NCBI GenBank assembly: GCA_022749755.1
Contig: CM040443.1
Coordinates: forward strand, 11,629,744-11,693,743
Direction of reading: 5' to 3'
Source: Azadirachta indica
Lineage: Eukaryota > Streptophyta > Magnoliopsida > Sapindales > Meliaceae
Length of the DNA: 64,000 bases
Shown here: positions 12,490-23,109 of the stretch, piece after piece
How positions within the stretch are numbered: the stretch's first letter is position 1
Layout of the letters: every line of letters starts with the position of its first letter
Notes under the pieces: generated by a model
What the model was told of the DNA's origin: nothing
Databases searched by the model: none
Seen by the model: only the letters and a program-made list of their open reading frames with translations
Translations under genes and position numbers: made by a program

Positions 12490-12986
12490 CGCAAATATAA
12501 ATTTTCTTAATTTTATGGGTTGAAGTGCTAAATTCTGATAAATTTAATGATAAATATATATATATATATATTTTACTAGTATTTGTTATTCTTGTATCTA
12601 TTAATTTATCAGTGTAAATTTTAGTGATTTTTATGAAAAGAAAAAGGGAATTTTTGCATTTAAATTATTAAATTGATGACAGAGGTGAAGTTACAATAAA
12701 ATTCAGAGACGTCTGAAATTTTCGATATTTATTGTGCTGCACTTAGCTTCTTACGCCTGGAAGGTGCATGCCTAGTTTCTTTATCTCATATGGTCGATCT
12801 AATCCTGCTAGAAATAGAGATGGGATTGTTAGTGAAAAAAAGTTTCTCTTTTCTAACTAGGATTTCTTACCTGTTTGGAAATGGTAAAATCACTTAGATA
12901 ATCACCCCCAAACCCAAAATCAAAGTTTGATCATTCATCTATCAGCTCAAAAGTACGTAAGTAGGACTAGAGAGATCAACAGAAAC

Positions 12987-13595
12987 ATGAGAAGGAAAAG
13001 CATTCTCGCTCCTCGCATCAGTAAGCTACAGGGACAAGAAAAGAAGCCTCCGATACCTCCCCGTATGCGCAAGAAATATCAGCCATCAAACATTCCGCCA
13101 CGTTTGCGTAAACTCCAACAAGAAGAGCTCCACCGAGAACCGTATTCTGAGTCTGTAAGGACAGTTTTCGGGCACAGAAATTTGCCCGTTCAATATCAGC
13201 CGATTCCCCGTTACTTTGACAGTTTCCGGGCATTCACCACCCCTACTGTTCGTGCATGGACATCTGCTTGTTCAATGTCTCATAAGTTGCCTGCAATGAC
13301 AGTTTTCAGACGTCTGCTTGTTCAACATCCGGTGCCGATTTGCTCTGACCTCCAAAAACATGAGCAAGAAGAAAATCTTCTCCAAGGATCCTCCACAGTG
13401 GACTATGCACGTCTGACGTCTTTTTTGGAGGAAGATAATTCATTTCTCACGCCATGGAGTCGGAAGCCGGAGAATAACAATAGCCATTCAAGTTCTGGCA
13501 AGAAACACTCAGTCTCCATGCATTCAGAAAAGCATCCATATTTCTCATTTAACGTTCGTGAGAGGTGGGCTCAGAGCCTCAAACAGACTCAATGA
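12987..13595 (+). CDS. Uncharacterised basic repeat-containing protein
   Basis: A 202-residue frame opens at the first ATG (MRRKSILAPRISKLQ); upstream codons in the same frame have no ATG. It is not recognised as a known family. The N-terminal part carries two similar proline-basic motifs, PPIPPRMRKKYQPS and SNIPPRLRKLQQEE. At the DNA level the middle holds three diverged units that each begin GACAGTTT(T/C)C and contain a CCGTTCAA/TTGTTCAA-type block (about 13155-13350), giving FGHRNLPVQY, FRAFTTPTVRAWTSACS and FRRLLVQHP. The C-terminal part is rich in serine, histidine and asparagine. No signal peptide or membrane segment is seen. The frame is longer than chance in this AT-rich region and is GC-richer than its flanks, but expression is unproven. 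Confidence 0.5.
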   Translation: MRRKSILAPRISKLQGQEKKPPIPPRMRKKYQPSNIPPRLRKLQQEELHREPYSESVRTVFGHRNLPVQYQPIPRYFDSFRAFTTPTVRAWTSACSMSHKLPAMTVFRRLLVQHPVPICSDLQKHEQEENLLQGSSTVDYARLTSFLEEDNSFLTPWSRKPENNNSHSSSGKKHSVSMHSEKHPYFSFNVRERWAQSLKQTQ

Positions 13596-14168
13596 AACGG
13601 GAAGTGACATTGTAGGAGGACTGTGTTTCTTGTTTGGTAAACGTTATTTAGATATTAGATAGGAATTTGTTCTGTTATGTTTATTGCTCATCTACGTACG
13701 TTTATAGATTGTCTTTTTCTTTCGAGTAATCAAGTAATAGGTTTTAAAATTATTGTATTAAATATTAATCAAGTAATATTATATTTTAACTGGAATATAC
13801 TGTATCTATTGTATAAATAGATAATCAGACACGTTTTGAGAAGCCACTGATATCGACACTTATCTTCAAACAAAAATTAGAAGAGGCAGAAATATTGACA
13901 GTGTTTTCTGAATTTGTTGACCTTAATATCTTGAAACTAATAGAGAGAAAACATATATCTTTCCTAACAAAAATGATGTTACCAAAGATATGATTTTTAA
14001 TCTAGAATTTTTTAGAAAGTAGATGTTTTATTAGTATTAATTATGTTGGTGGTCATAAATTTTAAAAAAAAAATAAATAATTACATTAATAAAAAATTTT
14101 TTAAAATTATATAAAAAAAAATAATTTTAAATAATTTAATCTTTTAAAATGTTAAAAAAATACAATTG
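13596..14168. other. AT-rich spacer
   Basis: The first ~150 bases could be the 3' UTR of the preceding reading frame. The rest is AT-rich with poly-A and poly-T runs. No gene is seen. Confidence 0.35.
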
Positions 14169-14541
14169 CAGACATAATAGGCCGAGAACCAATGAACTTT
14201 TTCTAGCCCACAGAGAGGAGATTCCTCCCCTCCACAGTCAGCCCAACTTAATATTTTTTATACTCGACCATTTCTGTGTTGTTGAACAAAAATACTTTTT
14301 TTTTTTCAGAGAAACTAAAGAGTCACAATTTGATATGGTGTCCTATTTTTTCTTCGCGAACATCTTGTTTCAAAATTTCCATTACGTTATTCATGACAAA
14401 AGATAGATAGATTACATGATCCCTAAGTACTCTTAGCTTATTCGAATTCAAAATTAATTAATGTAAATTAGACCTATACATTAACCATTGGCAACACTAA
14501 AATATATAATAAAACTAAATGTACATAATGAGACGCATTAA
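14169..14541 (-). pseudogene. Partial duplicate of the 14-3-3 gene (exon 2 start plus intron 1)
   Basis: The stretch aligns with 10283-10666 of the 14-3-3 gene in the same orientation. It covers the first third of exon 2, the splice acceptor and about 250 bases of intron 1. Shared landmarks include CTCGACCATTTCTG, TTTTTCAGAGAAACTAAAGAG, ATTAACCATTGGCAAC and GTACATAATGAGACGCATTA. Several small deletions break the coding frame. Because intron sequence is included, this is a DNA-level duplication and not a retrocopy. It cannot encode a 14-3-3 protein. Confidence 0.85.
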
Positions 14542-15315
14542 ATTTTTTTCCTTCCTCCTATTAGCTCAGAAGTATAAACAGAAAAATGAATTTAAAAGGC
14601 ATCAAAGAAACAGAGGCAGATAAAGAGAATAATAAAAAAGAATTACATATTTTATTCTGTCAATGATGCAGACTCCTTCTTCTTCTTTTTCTTTTTTGGG
14701 ATTATAATGCAGGCTATTTTTCCCTTGTTTTGCCGTTTACAGTTTGTTTGCTTTTACCAGGTATAACAGTCATTTTGCTCCAGATATAAAACCTTTTTGG
14801 CACCCAAACTGCAAGAGTTTATACAAGTCAATACGTATATCATTTAAGTAACCGCCCTCAAGTTAGAAAATTGGATAAAACATGAAAATGATTTGGTCTT
14901 AATGATTCTGATTAGAATAGTTTGGTTGAACGTAACATACTGACAACTGAATTTAATAGTAAAAATCATTTGAGAGTACATTTAGGATGTCCAAAATAAA
15001 AGGGAAATATTTTAGAAAATCTTTGAAAATCAATTGTTTTGTTTTGGGTTCTTAATCTGGCCTATACTGCTTTGAACTCTAGCTTTAGGGTTAGCAGTGA
15101 TACCTAAGCACTCAACAGGTGAAAATTATGATAGCATGAATGAATTAACTTTTACCAGTTTATAAGCAGATAGAGAATATCTTGTGCAACAGTATGTCGA
15201 ACATAAACATAAGAGTATCGTGTTGTTCATTAATCAAAGCCAACGACCCAACCAAGAAACAATACAAACATTGGCCAAAAAAAAAAAAAAAGTTCAAAAA
15301 CAGAAAGGCAACGCA
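14542..15315. other. Spacer before the inverted repeat
   Basis: No gene is recognised. A CT-rich run (CTTCTTCTTCTTTTTC) lies near 14670 and a poly-A run of about 14 bases near 15279-15292, close to the left arm of the hairpin. If the hairpin is transcribed from the left, its promoter would be here. Confidence 0.3.
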
Positions 15316-15718
15316 AGAATGTACACGTGTAAAAGAATCGAGAACTTTCATTTATCATCTACTTTTACATAGTGAGAAGACAGCACTCAAGCCGATACTC
15401 GGTCATGGTCCATCTAATCTCAGCCCTCAAACCCTTGCTTGGCTACGTAGGAAAAGTTTCTCTCAGAACCGGCGTGCAGATGTTCATCGACAGAGTTACT
15501 GCATCAGCGGAGTATGGAGAGCTAAGCAGGTTAAAAAGATTATGTAGTATGAACATCTGCACGTGGATTATAAGAGAACTTTTCCTACGTAGCCAAGTAT
15601 GGTTCGAGAGATGAGACTAGATGGAGCATGACCGAGTATCGGCTTGACGGCTGCCTTCTCACTGATGCAAAACTAAATGATAATTAAGTTCTCGATTCCT
15701 TTTATATATGTACATTCT
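15316..15718. repeat. Long inverted repeat able to form a small-RNA-type hairpin
   Basis: The left arm, about 15316-15487, is complementary to the right arm, 15549-15718, around a ~61-base loop. Arm similarity is high throughout by eye. Perfect stretches include CAAGCCGATACTCGGTCATG (15388-15407 against 15628-15647), TTGGCTACGTAGGAAAAGTT (15439-15458 against 15577-15596) and GCAGATGTTCAT next to the loop. Outer parts also pair, for example AATCGAGAACTT and AGAATGTACA. I see no terminal motifs or target duplication typical of a transposon. The layout is what is expected of a young MIR gene, an siRNA-producing inverted duplication, or a foldback element. No conserved plant miRNA is recognised. 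Several short frames across it are shadows of the repeat. Confidence 0.85.
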
Positions 15719-15739
15719 TTACCTTAAAAGCTTGGCAAA

Positions 15740-15866
15740 GCAAATTTGATGATTATTCTCATTCCCATTAAACATTCAGTTCTATCATCTTTCTCTCGTT
15801 TATCTGTCCAAATTTGTGTATTTGCACATGGAATTTCTGTGACCAACCAATCCAACCCCATTTATA
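15740..15866. repeat. Dispersed repeat, copy 1
   Basis: This segment resembles 25750-25893. The best block, ATTTGTGTATTT through GTGACCAACCAATCCAA to CCATTTATAT, is about 55 bases with few differences; ATTCCCATT and CATCTTTC blocks precede it in both. Copy 1 sits between the hairpin and the left target duplication of the foldback element. Its family is not recognised. Confidence 0.65.
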
Positions 15867-15875
15867 TATTCTCAA

Positions 15876-17120
15876 GGGAAAATAACAAGTTCCCCCAATT
15901 AGATTTCCAGTTACTTAATTTTCCCCTTACCAGACGAAAATACACAAAAAACCCCACCGTCAGAATTTTTCAACTAACTGAAAATATGCAATTTTACTGA
16001 AAAGCCCTCATATATATGAAAATGTCTTTAAATGACCCATTTAAAGGCTGGTCGGATCGGATTCGGTTCGGGCCGAATTGGGTCGGACATGGGTGAAAAA
16101 AAAATTAATTAGACTCACAAGGTGTGAGTCGAACCCGTGCATACTAGGACAACTTAAATTTTCATAAAGTTGGTGTAACTAGCATTATACATGCTTTTTC
16201 AAAATAATATTGTCATATATATTAAACTTATAATTATTTTCTCTAATTTTTTTAGAAACTATTATATTTAACTATTAATATATAAGTAACTAATTATTTA
16301 AAATAAGCTAATAATTTTTTAATAAAAAATTGAAGAAAATTTAAAATAATAAATTAATTTGTAACACTGAAAATTATATATGAATTTGTAAATTCAAATG
16401 AATTTATAAAAATTATTTTGTAATATTATACTAATAATAGTTATATATAAAATTAAACTAATAATTCATAATAACAAATTAAAAAAATTAAATTAATAAT
16501 TATTTTTAATATTAAAAACTCAAATAAGAATTTATAAACTATATTGATTAATAAAAATCATAGAGAAAAATATTTTATTTTGTAATATTAAATTAAAAAT
16601 AATTTTTTTTGAGATTAAACTAACTTTTACTAAAAAGTTAAATTGATAATTTTGATTAATTAAATATGAATTTATTAACTGTAATTTTATAAATTCGTTT
16701 GTTTTTATATATTAATAATTAAATATATTAATTTTTTTTAAAAAAAAATTAAAAAAATAATTATTAATTTAAATATATGACAATATTATTTTTAAAGAGT
16801 ACATATAATGGTATTTGGACCAATCTTACGTATGTCCGAGTTAGTCTAGTGATAAGTCTTTGAATCTCCATTTGAGTCTAAGGTTTCGACTCACACATAG
16901 TGAGTTTAATTAATTTTTTCCACCCTATTCGGATCGGAATCCGATCCGCTTTTAAATGGGTCATCCTAAGACACTTGCATATATATATATATATAATATA
17001 TGAGGGTTTTTCAGTAAAGTAACTTAACAGAAAAAAACCGACGGTGGGTTTTTGTGTGTTTTCTTCTGCCAGCGGGGAAGTTAAGTAACTGGCAATCTAA
17101 CAGGGACTAGTCATTTTCCC
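15876..17120. mobile_element. Foldback Mutator-like element with 9-base target duplication
   Basis: The element begins GGGAAAATAACAAGT and ends, read from the other strand, GGGAAAATGACTAGT. Flanks are TATTCTCAA (15867-15875) and TATTCTGAA (17121-17129), a 9-base target duplication with one change, as made by Mutator-type transposases. The terminal inverted repeats run through CCAGTTACTTAA, CACACAAAAA, ACTGAAAA.CCCTCATAT, TGACCCATTTAAA and GTGTGAGTCGA. They continue more weakly through AAAATAATATTGTCATATAT nearly to the centre, so the whole 1.2 kb would fold into one hairpin. No transposase frame is present, so it is non-autonomous. The short frame at 15746-16000 lies across its left end and is not a gene. 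Confidence 0.85.
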
Positions 17121-17511
17121 TATTCTGAATCATACAATTGAACAATTCTTAACTGGGTAACCCGGTCTGAATTTGGTCTATTCTGAAGCTTAAGTTTCCA
17201 TGCTTGTTGACTGCTTTAGCCCCTGAGCTAATGTTGTAATTTTAATTCTATTATTTTCTTTAAATAATCTCTAAGCAGAAGCTTTGAGTAAATATATGAA
17301 AAAAAAAAAAAGTAGAATACAACAATACAAGGATTGGAAATGCCAAAATAGCTTACAAGATTGCTACATAAACCAAAAACAGCCCCATGGTAAGAGAAAG
17401 GAGAAATTACATAACTCAGCAAGCAAAGAGGCAGCAACAATCCATGCAAAACACTGATAACCAGTAGAAGCACCAGTCAGCAATAGAAGAAATCTATCAG
17501 CAAAAATAAAA

Positions 17512-17826
17512 TTAGCTCAAATAGGCCAGAGCAGTCTTTGAAATGCAGCAAGTAGCAATTGTCGATAGCAAAATCGATATAAGAGCAGCATCCGAAAGCT
17601 TTGCATCACAAAAATTTAAATGATGTAAGTCTGACAGCAAGCAAATAAACTCAATCAGCGAAGGAAGAGATAACAGATGCAGTATAGTTCCCACTGCAGT
17701 GAAAACCGGTACAGCAGCAAACAACTCCGGCAACGCAAATAGAAAATCCAAAATCCAAAATCCATTAAAACCAACTTCATGAAAATCTATAGTCAGGGAA
17801 GCCCCAACGGTCTTTAAGAAGAGCAT
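17512..17826 (-). CDS. Doubtful hydrophobic reading frame
   Basis: A 104-residue frame with an ATG start (MLFLKTVGASLTIDF) is rich in leucine, phenylalanine and alanine and would form two or three membrane segments. Another hydrophobic frame without a clear link follows on the same strand at 17228-17473. No family is recognised and no splice sites joining them are convincing. It may be a degraded membrane-protein gene or chance. Confidence 0.2.
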   Translation of the reverse strand: MLFLKTVGASLTIDFHEVGFNGFWILDFLFALPELFAAVPVFTAVGTILHLLSLPSLIEFICLLSDLHHLNFCDAKLSDAALISILLSTIATCCISKTALAYLS

Positions 17827-17829
17827 CTT

Positions 17830-19678
17830 TGAGAATTATAATGTAATAATAATTTCAACTCTATTATTACCCATCTCTAATTCTGCTTTTGCTTTCTGTT
17901 TCTGCTTTTCCGTTTTTCTGTTTCTGGCTTTTGCAAAGCACTTTTGAAAATATGCGCTTCCGTTTCTGCCCTTTAATTTATTCTTAAGTGTCAGGAAAGA
18001 AAGGATGTGACAGGCTGTCCTCTATTCCGCCATTTCGCGGTTCACTCATTCCTACTTCCATGTTTTTGTCTTTCTCGTGCGTGCTGACGAACGATGGTGA
18101 TTTCTTAAACGCACATCCTTTGTTTTGTCCTCCTTCTTCTGATCTTCTCTAACTCATCGGTGCTTAAGCATTAGGTTCACTCAAACAAGTGACGACAACG
18201 ACTGAAGAAATTAAAACTTAAGCACCAGCTTAAAGTAAAGCTTTCTCTTCTATTCTTTCTTTAACCTGCCGTGCTTTCTTATATCCGTTCCATTCAAATT
18301 ATTTTTGACCTGTGGGAACTGGAAGCTGTACGATGCATTGCTTAAGCATGTTTACTAGTTGTTTGATCCAAGTTCTATTCTCCTGGCCTGACCTTTAAGT
18401 AACTACTGATTACCATCTTTCTATCTCTCATAATCATATCCAAATCCAGAGCGCAGACACTTCCAAGTTTTAAGGAAGGGGATGTTTGGTTTAGGCACAC
18501 ATTTTTCTTTTATGGTTGCAGAATTCTGCGTACAATTGGCATTATATAATCTGTAGATGCAAGCATTTGTTTCAGTTTGGCAATTAGAAATCTAGAGAAT
18601 TTTTATCACAATATTTGCCATCATGTATTTGCTCCAAGTTGGCAATTATTCTTAGGTTATATTTTATACTATCAGATATTCTGATTATTTGCTCCAGGTT
18701 ATTTATGCCATTTGTTACTTAAATGTAGGTGAATTATGTTGTTCAGGTTCCTGTCGATATGTTGAAAATGAATAAGTGAATGGGCAGTGCTTAAGTTTAT
18801 ATCTTAGTCATTGCAAGCATATGGTCAAGTGATTTTTATATTAAAACTAGCTGTCAATATGTTTGCCAATATATATTAGTTTGTTTTCCCTAAAATATGA
18901 GGTGACCATACATATGATAATGACATCAAATTTCAAATCCATGTCATATTATTTCTATTCTGTAGTGCTTGGTGTTTCCTGTAAAAGTTCTTGTTTATAT
19001 ATTTCTGTGTAGAGAAAACGTATGCTAGACTATTTGGTTGACTTCTCATTATTTATGCTATAGAAATTTTGTGAAAATAGAAGAATGAATGGGGTTCTGA
19101 GCTGTCTTTGGTGAGGCCCTTAAAAATAATCATGTAAATACTATTCTCATGACTGTATTACTAGTTACAATCCTTTGCTCCCAATATTCAAATACATGTC
19201 AGGGTTTTTCCCACTACTAAGGGAAAGTGGTAATATCAACTTTCAGTTGCAGCTTTTTGTTTAGAGTTACCTAAGAATCTATGATGTTTTCTTTCTCTTT
19301 TGTATCAACTTGCAGATAAAAAAACTGAAGAGGAGAAAACACAGATAGGAAGAAGAGGTATAAGGCTGAGCCCAACACACCATGTTTCGACGTGAACACT
19401 TTACGGTTGCTTGGATTTCATTTCAGCTATAAATTTATTTTCTTGTTCATATATACAGTTCTGCGATGGAGGAAGGAGGTGAAGTGGTGTTGCAACATGT
19501 CCCTTTGAGTGAGCAGGCTCTGTTATTGCCCATAAGGTCTTGCATTTTGGCTATGACGTAAAACTCTATGCTCTCAAGACTACTAGCGGATGTGTGTACA
19601 TGAGACTAGACAGTAAGTAGTGTATGCATGGATGTATTAAATTATTATGCACATGTTCTTTGGCTCTCATAAATCAAA
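17830..19678. other. Region upstream of the PPR pseudogene
   Basis: No intact gene is seen. A pyrimidine-rich stretch at about 17880-18240 looks like a promoter and leader. A short frame at about 19467-19550 starting MEEGGEVVLQHVPLSEQ is closed after about 30 codons. This may be the old 5' end of the PPR locus or of another lost gene. Confidence 0.3.
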
Positions 19679-21195
19679 ATGTTGATCAGAGGATTAAGCT
19701 TCACCAAACCCCAAACAATCTTTCTTCATTATCACAGCCACCGTGTTCGCCTTTTAATCAGCACCAAGTCAACTCCCCCACTCAGCAACTGCACCACTTC
19801 ATTCCCAGTTAACTCAGCTCACCTCCTCCGAGTCTGCACCATTCTTTACCAACAGCAAAACTCACCTGAGTCACGTGTCCACTTGAGCCTCTCTTCTTGT
19901 CAGTTCAACCTTACACATGAATTCTCCCTTCATGTCTGCAACAACTTCCCCCTTTCTTGGCGTCCTGTTTACCTCTTCTTTTAGTACACTCAACAGGCAC
20001 AGCCACCCCTTACTCACAACTCTATCACCTTTAACAAGATGGTGGACATTATAGGTAAATTAAGAAATGTTGATCTTCTCTGGGAGGTTTTGCAAGAGAT
20101 GGGACGGCGTCGTTTGGTGAATGATAACACTTTCAAGGTTGCATTGAAGATATTGGCACAGGTCACGGAGTTGAAAAAAATGGTTAATTTTTTTCATATA
20201 ATGGGTGATTGTGGGTGCGAGTATAGTTTGGATAGGTTAAATAACGTAGCAGAAATTTTATGTCAAAGTAAGCTTGTTGTTGAGGCTGAGTATTTGGTTT
20301 TGAAGTTGAACGAAGGGGTTAAGCCAAATGGGGTTACTTATGGGTGCTTGATTAAAAGGTTTTGTGATGTGGGTGACTTGATTGAGGCCTCTAAGGTTTG
20401 GAACTTGATGGTTGACGAAGGGTTCGATCCAGGTGTTGATGTGGTTGACAAAATGATGGAGACCTTTTTTAAGATAAATAAATATGATGAGGTCATGAAG
20501 GTCTTTCAGATGATGAGGGTTAAGAGAATGGATGATTTGGGTCTCTCAACTTATACGATTGTCATTAATTGGATGAGCAAAAGAGGCAATTTTTCTCAAG
20601 CTTATGTGGTGTTTGCAGAAATGCTTGATAGAGGGATTGAAGCCGATAATTTAACACAGTCATCCATAATTTATGGGCTTCTAGCAAAGGGTAGAGTTAG
20701 TGAGGCTTTCAAGGTTTTTGAATGGATTGAAAAACCAGATATTAGTCTATATCATAGATTACTAAAGGGGCTTTTAAGGTTGAGAAGAGCCAGGGAAGCC
20801 ACATAAGTGTTAAGGGAGATGATAAAAAAGGGTGTGAGCCTACGATGCATATCTACATTATGTTATTGCAAGGGCATTTGGGAAAGCGAGGGAGGAACGG
20901 AACTGAGCCACTTGTGCTTTTTGACTCCATATTTGTTGGAGGTTTAGTTAAGGCAGGGAAGTCATTAGAAGCTACTAAATATGTGGAGAGAGTGATGAAT
21001 AGAGGAGCTGAGGTACCTAGATTTGATTACAATAAATTTTTGCATTATTATTCCAATGAGGAAGATGTTGTTATGTTTAAGTAGGGAAGAAATTAAGGGA
21101 GGTGGCTTTGGTTGCTTTGGCTGATATATTTGAGGGGTATGGGGAGAAATGTCTACTAGAGGGAGGAGAAGAAACAGAGCAGTTGAGGCATGAGG
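19679..21195 (+). pseudogene. Broken pentatricopeptide-repeat (PPR) protein gene
   Basis: The start MLIRGLSFTKPQTIFLHYHS looks like a mitochondrial presequence. PPR-like units follow, with phrases such as VTYGCLIKRFCDVGDLIEAS, TYTIVINWMSKRGNFSQAY and SSIIYGLLAKGRVSEAFKVF, typical of P-class organelle RNA-binding proteins. The frame is interrupted by TAG at 19982-19984 and TAA at 20804-20806, both in frame with the coding sequence. A frame change follows in the A-run near 20824, and another near 21083, after which VGKKLREVALVALADIFEGY reappears in a new frame. With four lesions it is unlikely to make protein. Plant PPR genes are usually intronless, which fits the layout. Confidence 0.8.
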
Positions 21196-22310
21196 TGAGT
21201 TTCTAGACCCCTTTGTGGACATTTTTATTGGTATGATTTACGGGATATATTTACTAGCCATCAAGTCACTCAGGCAACTGTTCTAACTTCAAATACTGCA
21301 GCTGTTATTGAAAGCTTCTAAACTGATGCTTTTTACCCATATTGCCAAGTGGTTATCTAGACTTCTTAGTTCTAGCTTCCTTTCATTGAAATAAAAGTTC
21401 TTCTGCTTCCTTGAAAAACTAAAGATTAATTGAGAAACCATTTCTGTTCAAGCTTAAATTCATGGCTGCTGTTATTGATAGCTTCTAAGCCTTACCCTTT
21501 TTACCTGTACTTCCAAAAGTGGTGATCTAGACTTCTTAGTTCTAGCTACCTTTCTTTCTAATAAAATTCTTCTTTTTCCCATAAAAAATTAAAAAATTAA
21601 AAAAAAATAGAAGAAAAGATTCATTAAGAAACTATGATGCTGTCTTTTCCCAGAAATGTAATCATTTGCAAATGAAAAAACTGGACGACGGATGGGAAGA
21701 GCAGGACAAGTTCAAGCTCAAGGTACAATCTTTTGTCATTAATATGCTGGTTGCCCAGTTTTTATATCAATCATTATGACAAGCTAGTTGATTTAGTTAT
21801 TCCTAAGTCCAGATTGGTGACGGATTGGCATTGCAAGCTGTCCCATGGGATGAACGATCTCTATCTACTGCCTTTGAGGTAATGTTGCAGTTTGCAATGA
21901 CATAAAACTCCATGTTTTATGATCACTCATAGATATGTTTACATTAGACGCACTCTTGAACTACCTTTTCTGTGTATAAACTGTTAAAGTTAATTCAATC
22001 ATGCGATCAAAATTTTCACTTGTCAAGTGCTTAGTATCAATGTTAACCCCTGACCCCTAATGCTGTAGGACAAAGCATTGCCAGATTAAGAACCCAAAAC
22101 AAAACAACTGATTTCCAAAATTTTCTAAAATTCCTTATTGGTCACTCCAAATATACTTTCAATTCAGTTGTCAGTAAGTTATATTCAATGAAAATATTTT
22201 AATGAGAATCATTAATACCAAATCATTTCCATGTTCTATCAAATTTTCTGACTTGAGGGCAATTACATAAGTGATATGTATTGACTAAACTCTAAGTTTG
22301 GTTTGCTAAA
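21196..22310. other. Spacer with small coding-like fragments
   Basis: A near-repeat of about 100 bases recurs here: GCTGTTATTGAAAGCTTCTAA with CTTCTTAGTTCTAGC, at about 21300-21390 and again at about 21467-21560. Short coding-like pieces near 21655-21720 (HLQMKKLDDGWEEQDKFK) and 21812-21880 (LALQAVPWDERSLSTAFE) are bounded by possible splice sites, but I cannot assign them. Confidence 0.3.
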
Positions 22311-22468
22311 AGGGTCTTATATCTCAAGCAAAATGGCTGTTATGTGGTAAAGCAAGTAGTAGATCCTGCAATGTTGTAGCTCACAGTTTAGCTATGGCTG
22401 CCCTGTGGCATGCAACTCCTGTTATTTGGCTGGAGGAACCTCAGCTGGAGATTGTAACTCTCTTGTAG
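22311..22468 (+). mobile_element. RNase H tail fragment of a LINE retrotransposon
   Basis: The frame reads RSCNVVAHSLAMAALWHA, then PVIWLEEPQLEIVTLL and a stop. This matches the usual C-terminal end of the plant LINE RNase H domain, where N-x-VAH-x-LA is followed by a WLE motif. An A-rich run follows at about 22506-22517 and may be the old poly-A tail. The rest of the element is missing here. Confidence 0.65.
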
Positions 22469-23109
22469 TGGTTAGTTCTATCCTAAAACATATACTTCCA
22501 AACCAAAAAAAAAAAATTAGAAGCTTGTTTAAAACTCAAAAGCTTTTGCCTTGAACTAAGCCCTCCCAGTAAACAAAACAAATTAATGCCCATCAGCTGT
22601 CTGATTGTAAAGATAATTTAGTCTACTATGGTTAATTATTTGTTTACTGAGCTGCAACTTAGCACACTTTAATTTGTTCTGCATTTTCCATTCAAGACTT
22701 TCCCATTCTTACTGTCAGAGAAGGGAAAAAACCAAACAGTCTGCTCTTGTTAATCACTGGTAACACTGTAATTCTCCATCTGGTGCATGCACTTGTTCAT
22801 TCTCAACCTTTCATGATAATTTTTTTTACGTGACCTGTTTGCTTGCTGTTGTTCTTTCTTTCCTTTTCATTATTTTGCTTGTTGGTCATTTTCCTTTAAT
22901 TATTAGCATCATTTGCTGTAATTGTATGCACACTTCCCATATTAGTCCAAAGAAAAAGAAAAAGAAATGAAAACTACTATCCAGCTCTCACGGAACTCAA
23001 CTTCTCTTGTTCATTCTTGTTTTCTTTCTCACATTTGTCTTTGATACTCTATATATAGAATATATTACCTCAACTGTTAGTTTGTCATTGGCTTACTTTT
23101 GTTTGGATT
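22469..23109. other. AT-rich spacer
   Basis: No coding or RNA feature was recognised between the LINE tail and the resistance-gene relic. Confidence 0.35.

Noticed and set aside
15182..15614. Three overlapping plus-strand frames of 62-121 residues
   Set aside because: They run through the inverted repeat and its poly-A flank. They lack a recognisable domain and are explained by the hairpin.
16125..16150. tRNA gene suggested by a GGTTCGACTC B-box-like motif
   Set aside because: No acceptor stem or A box surrounds it. It lies within the inverted repeat of the foldback element.
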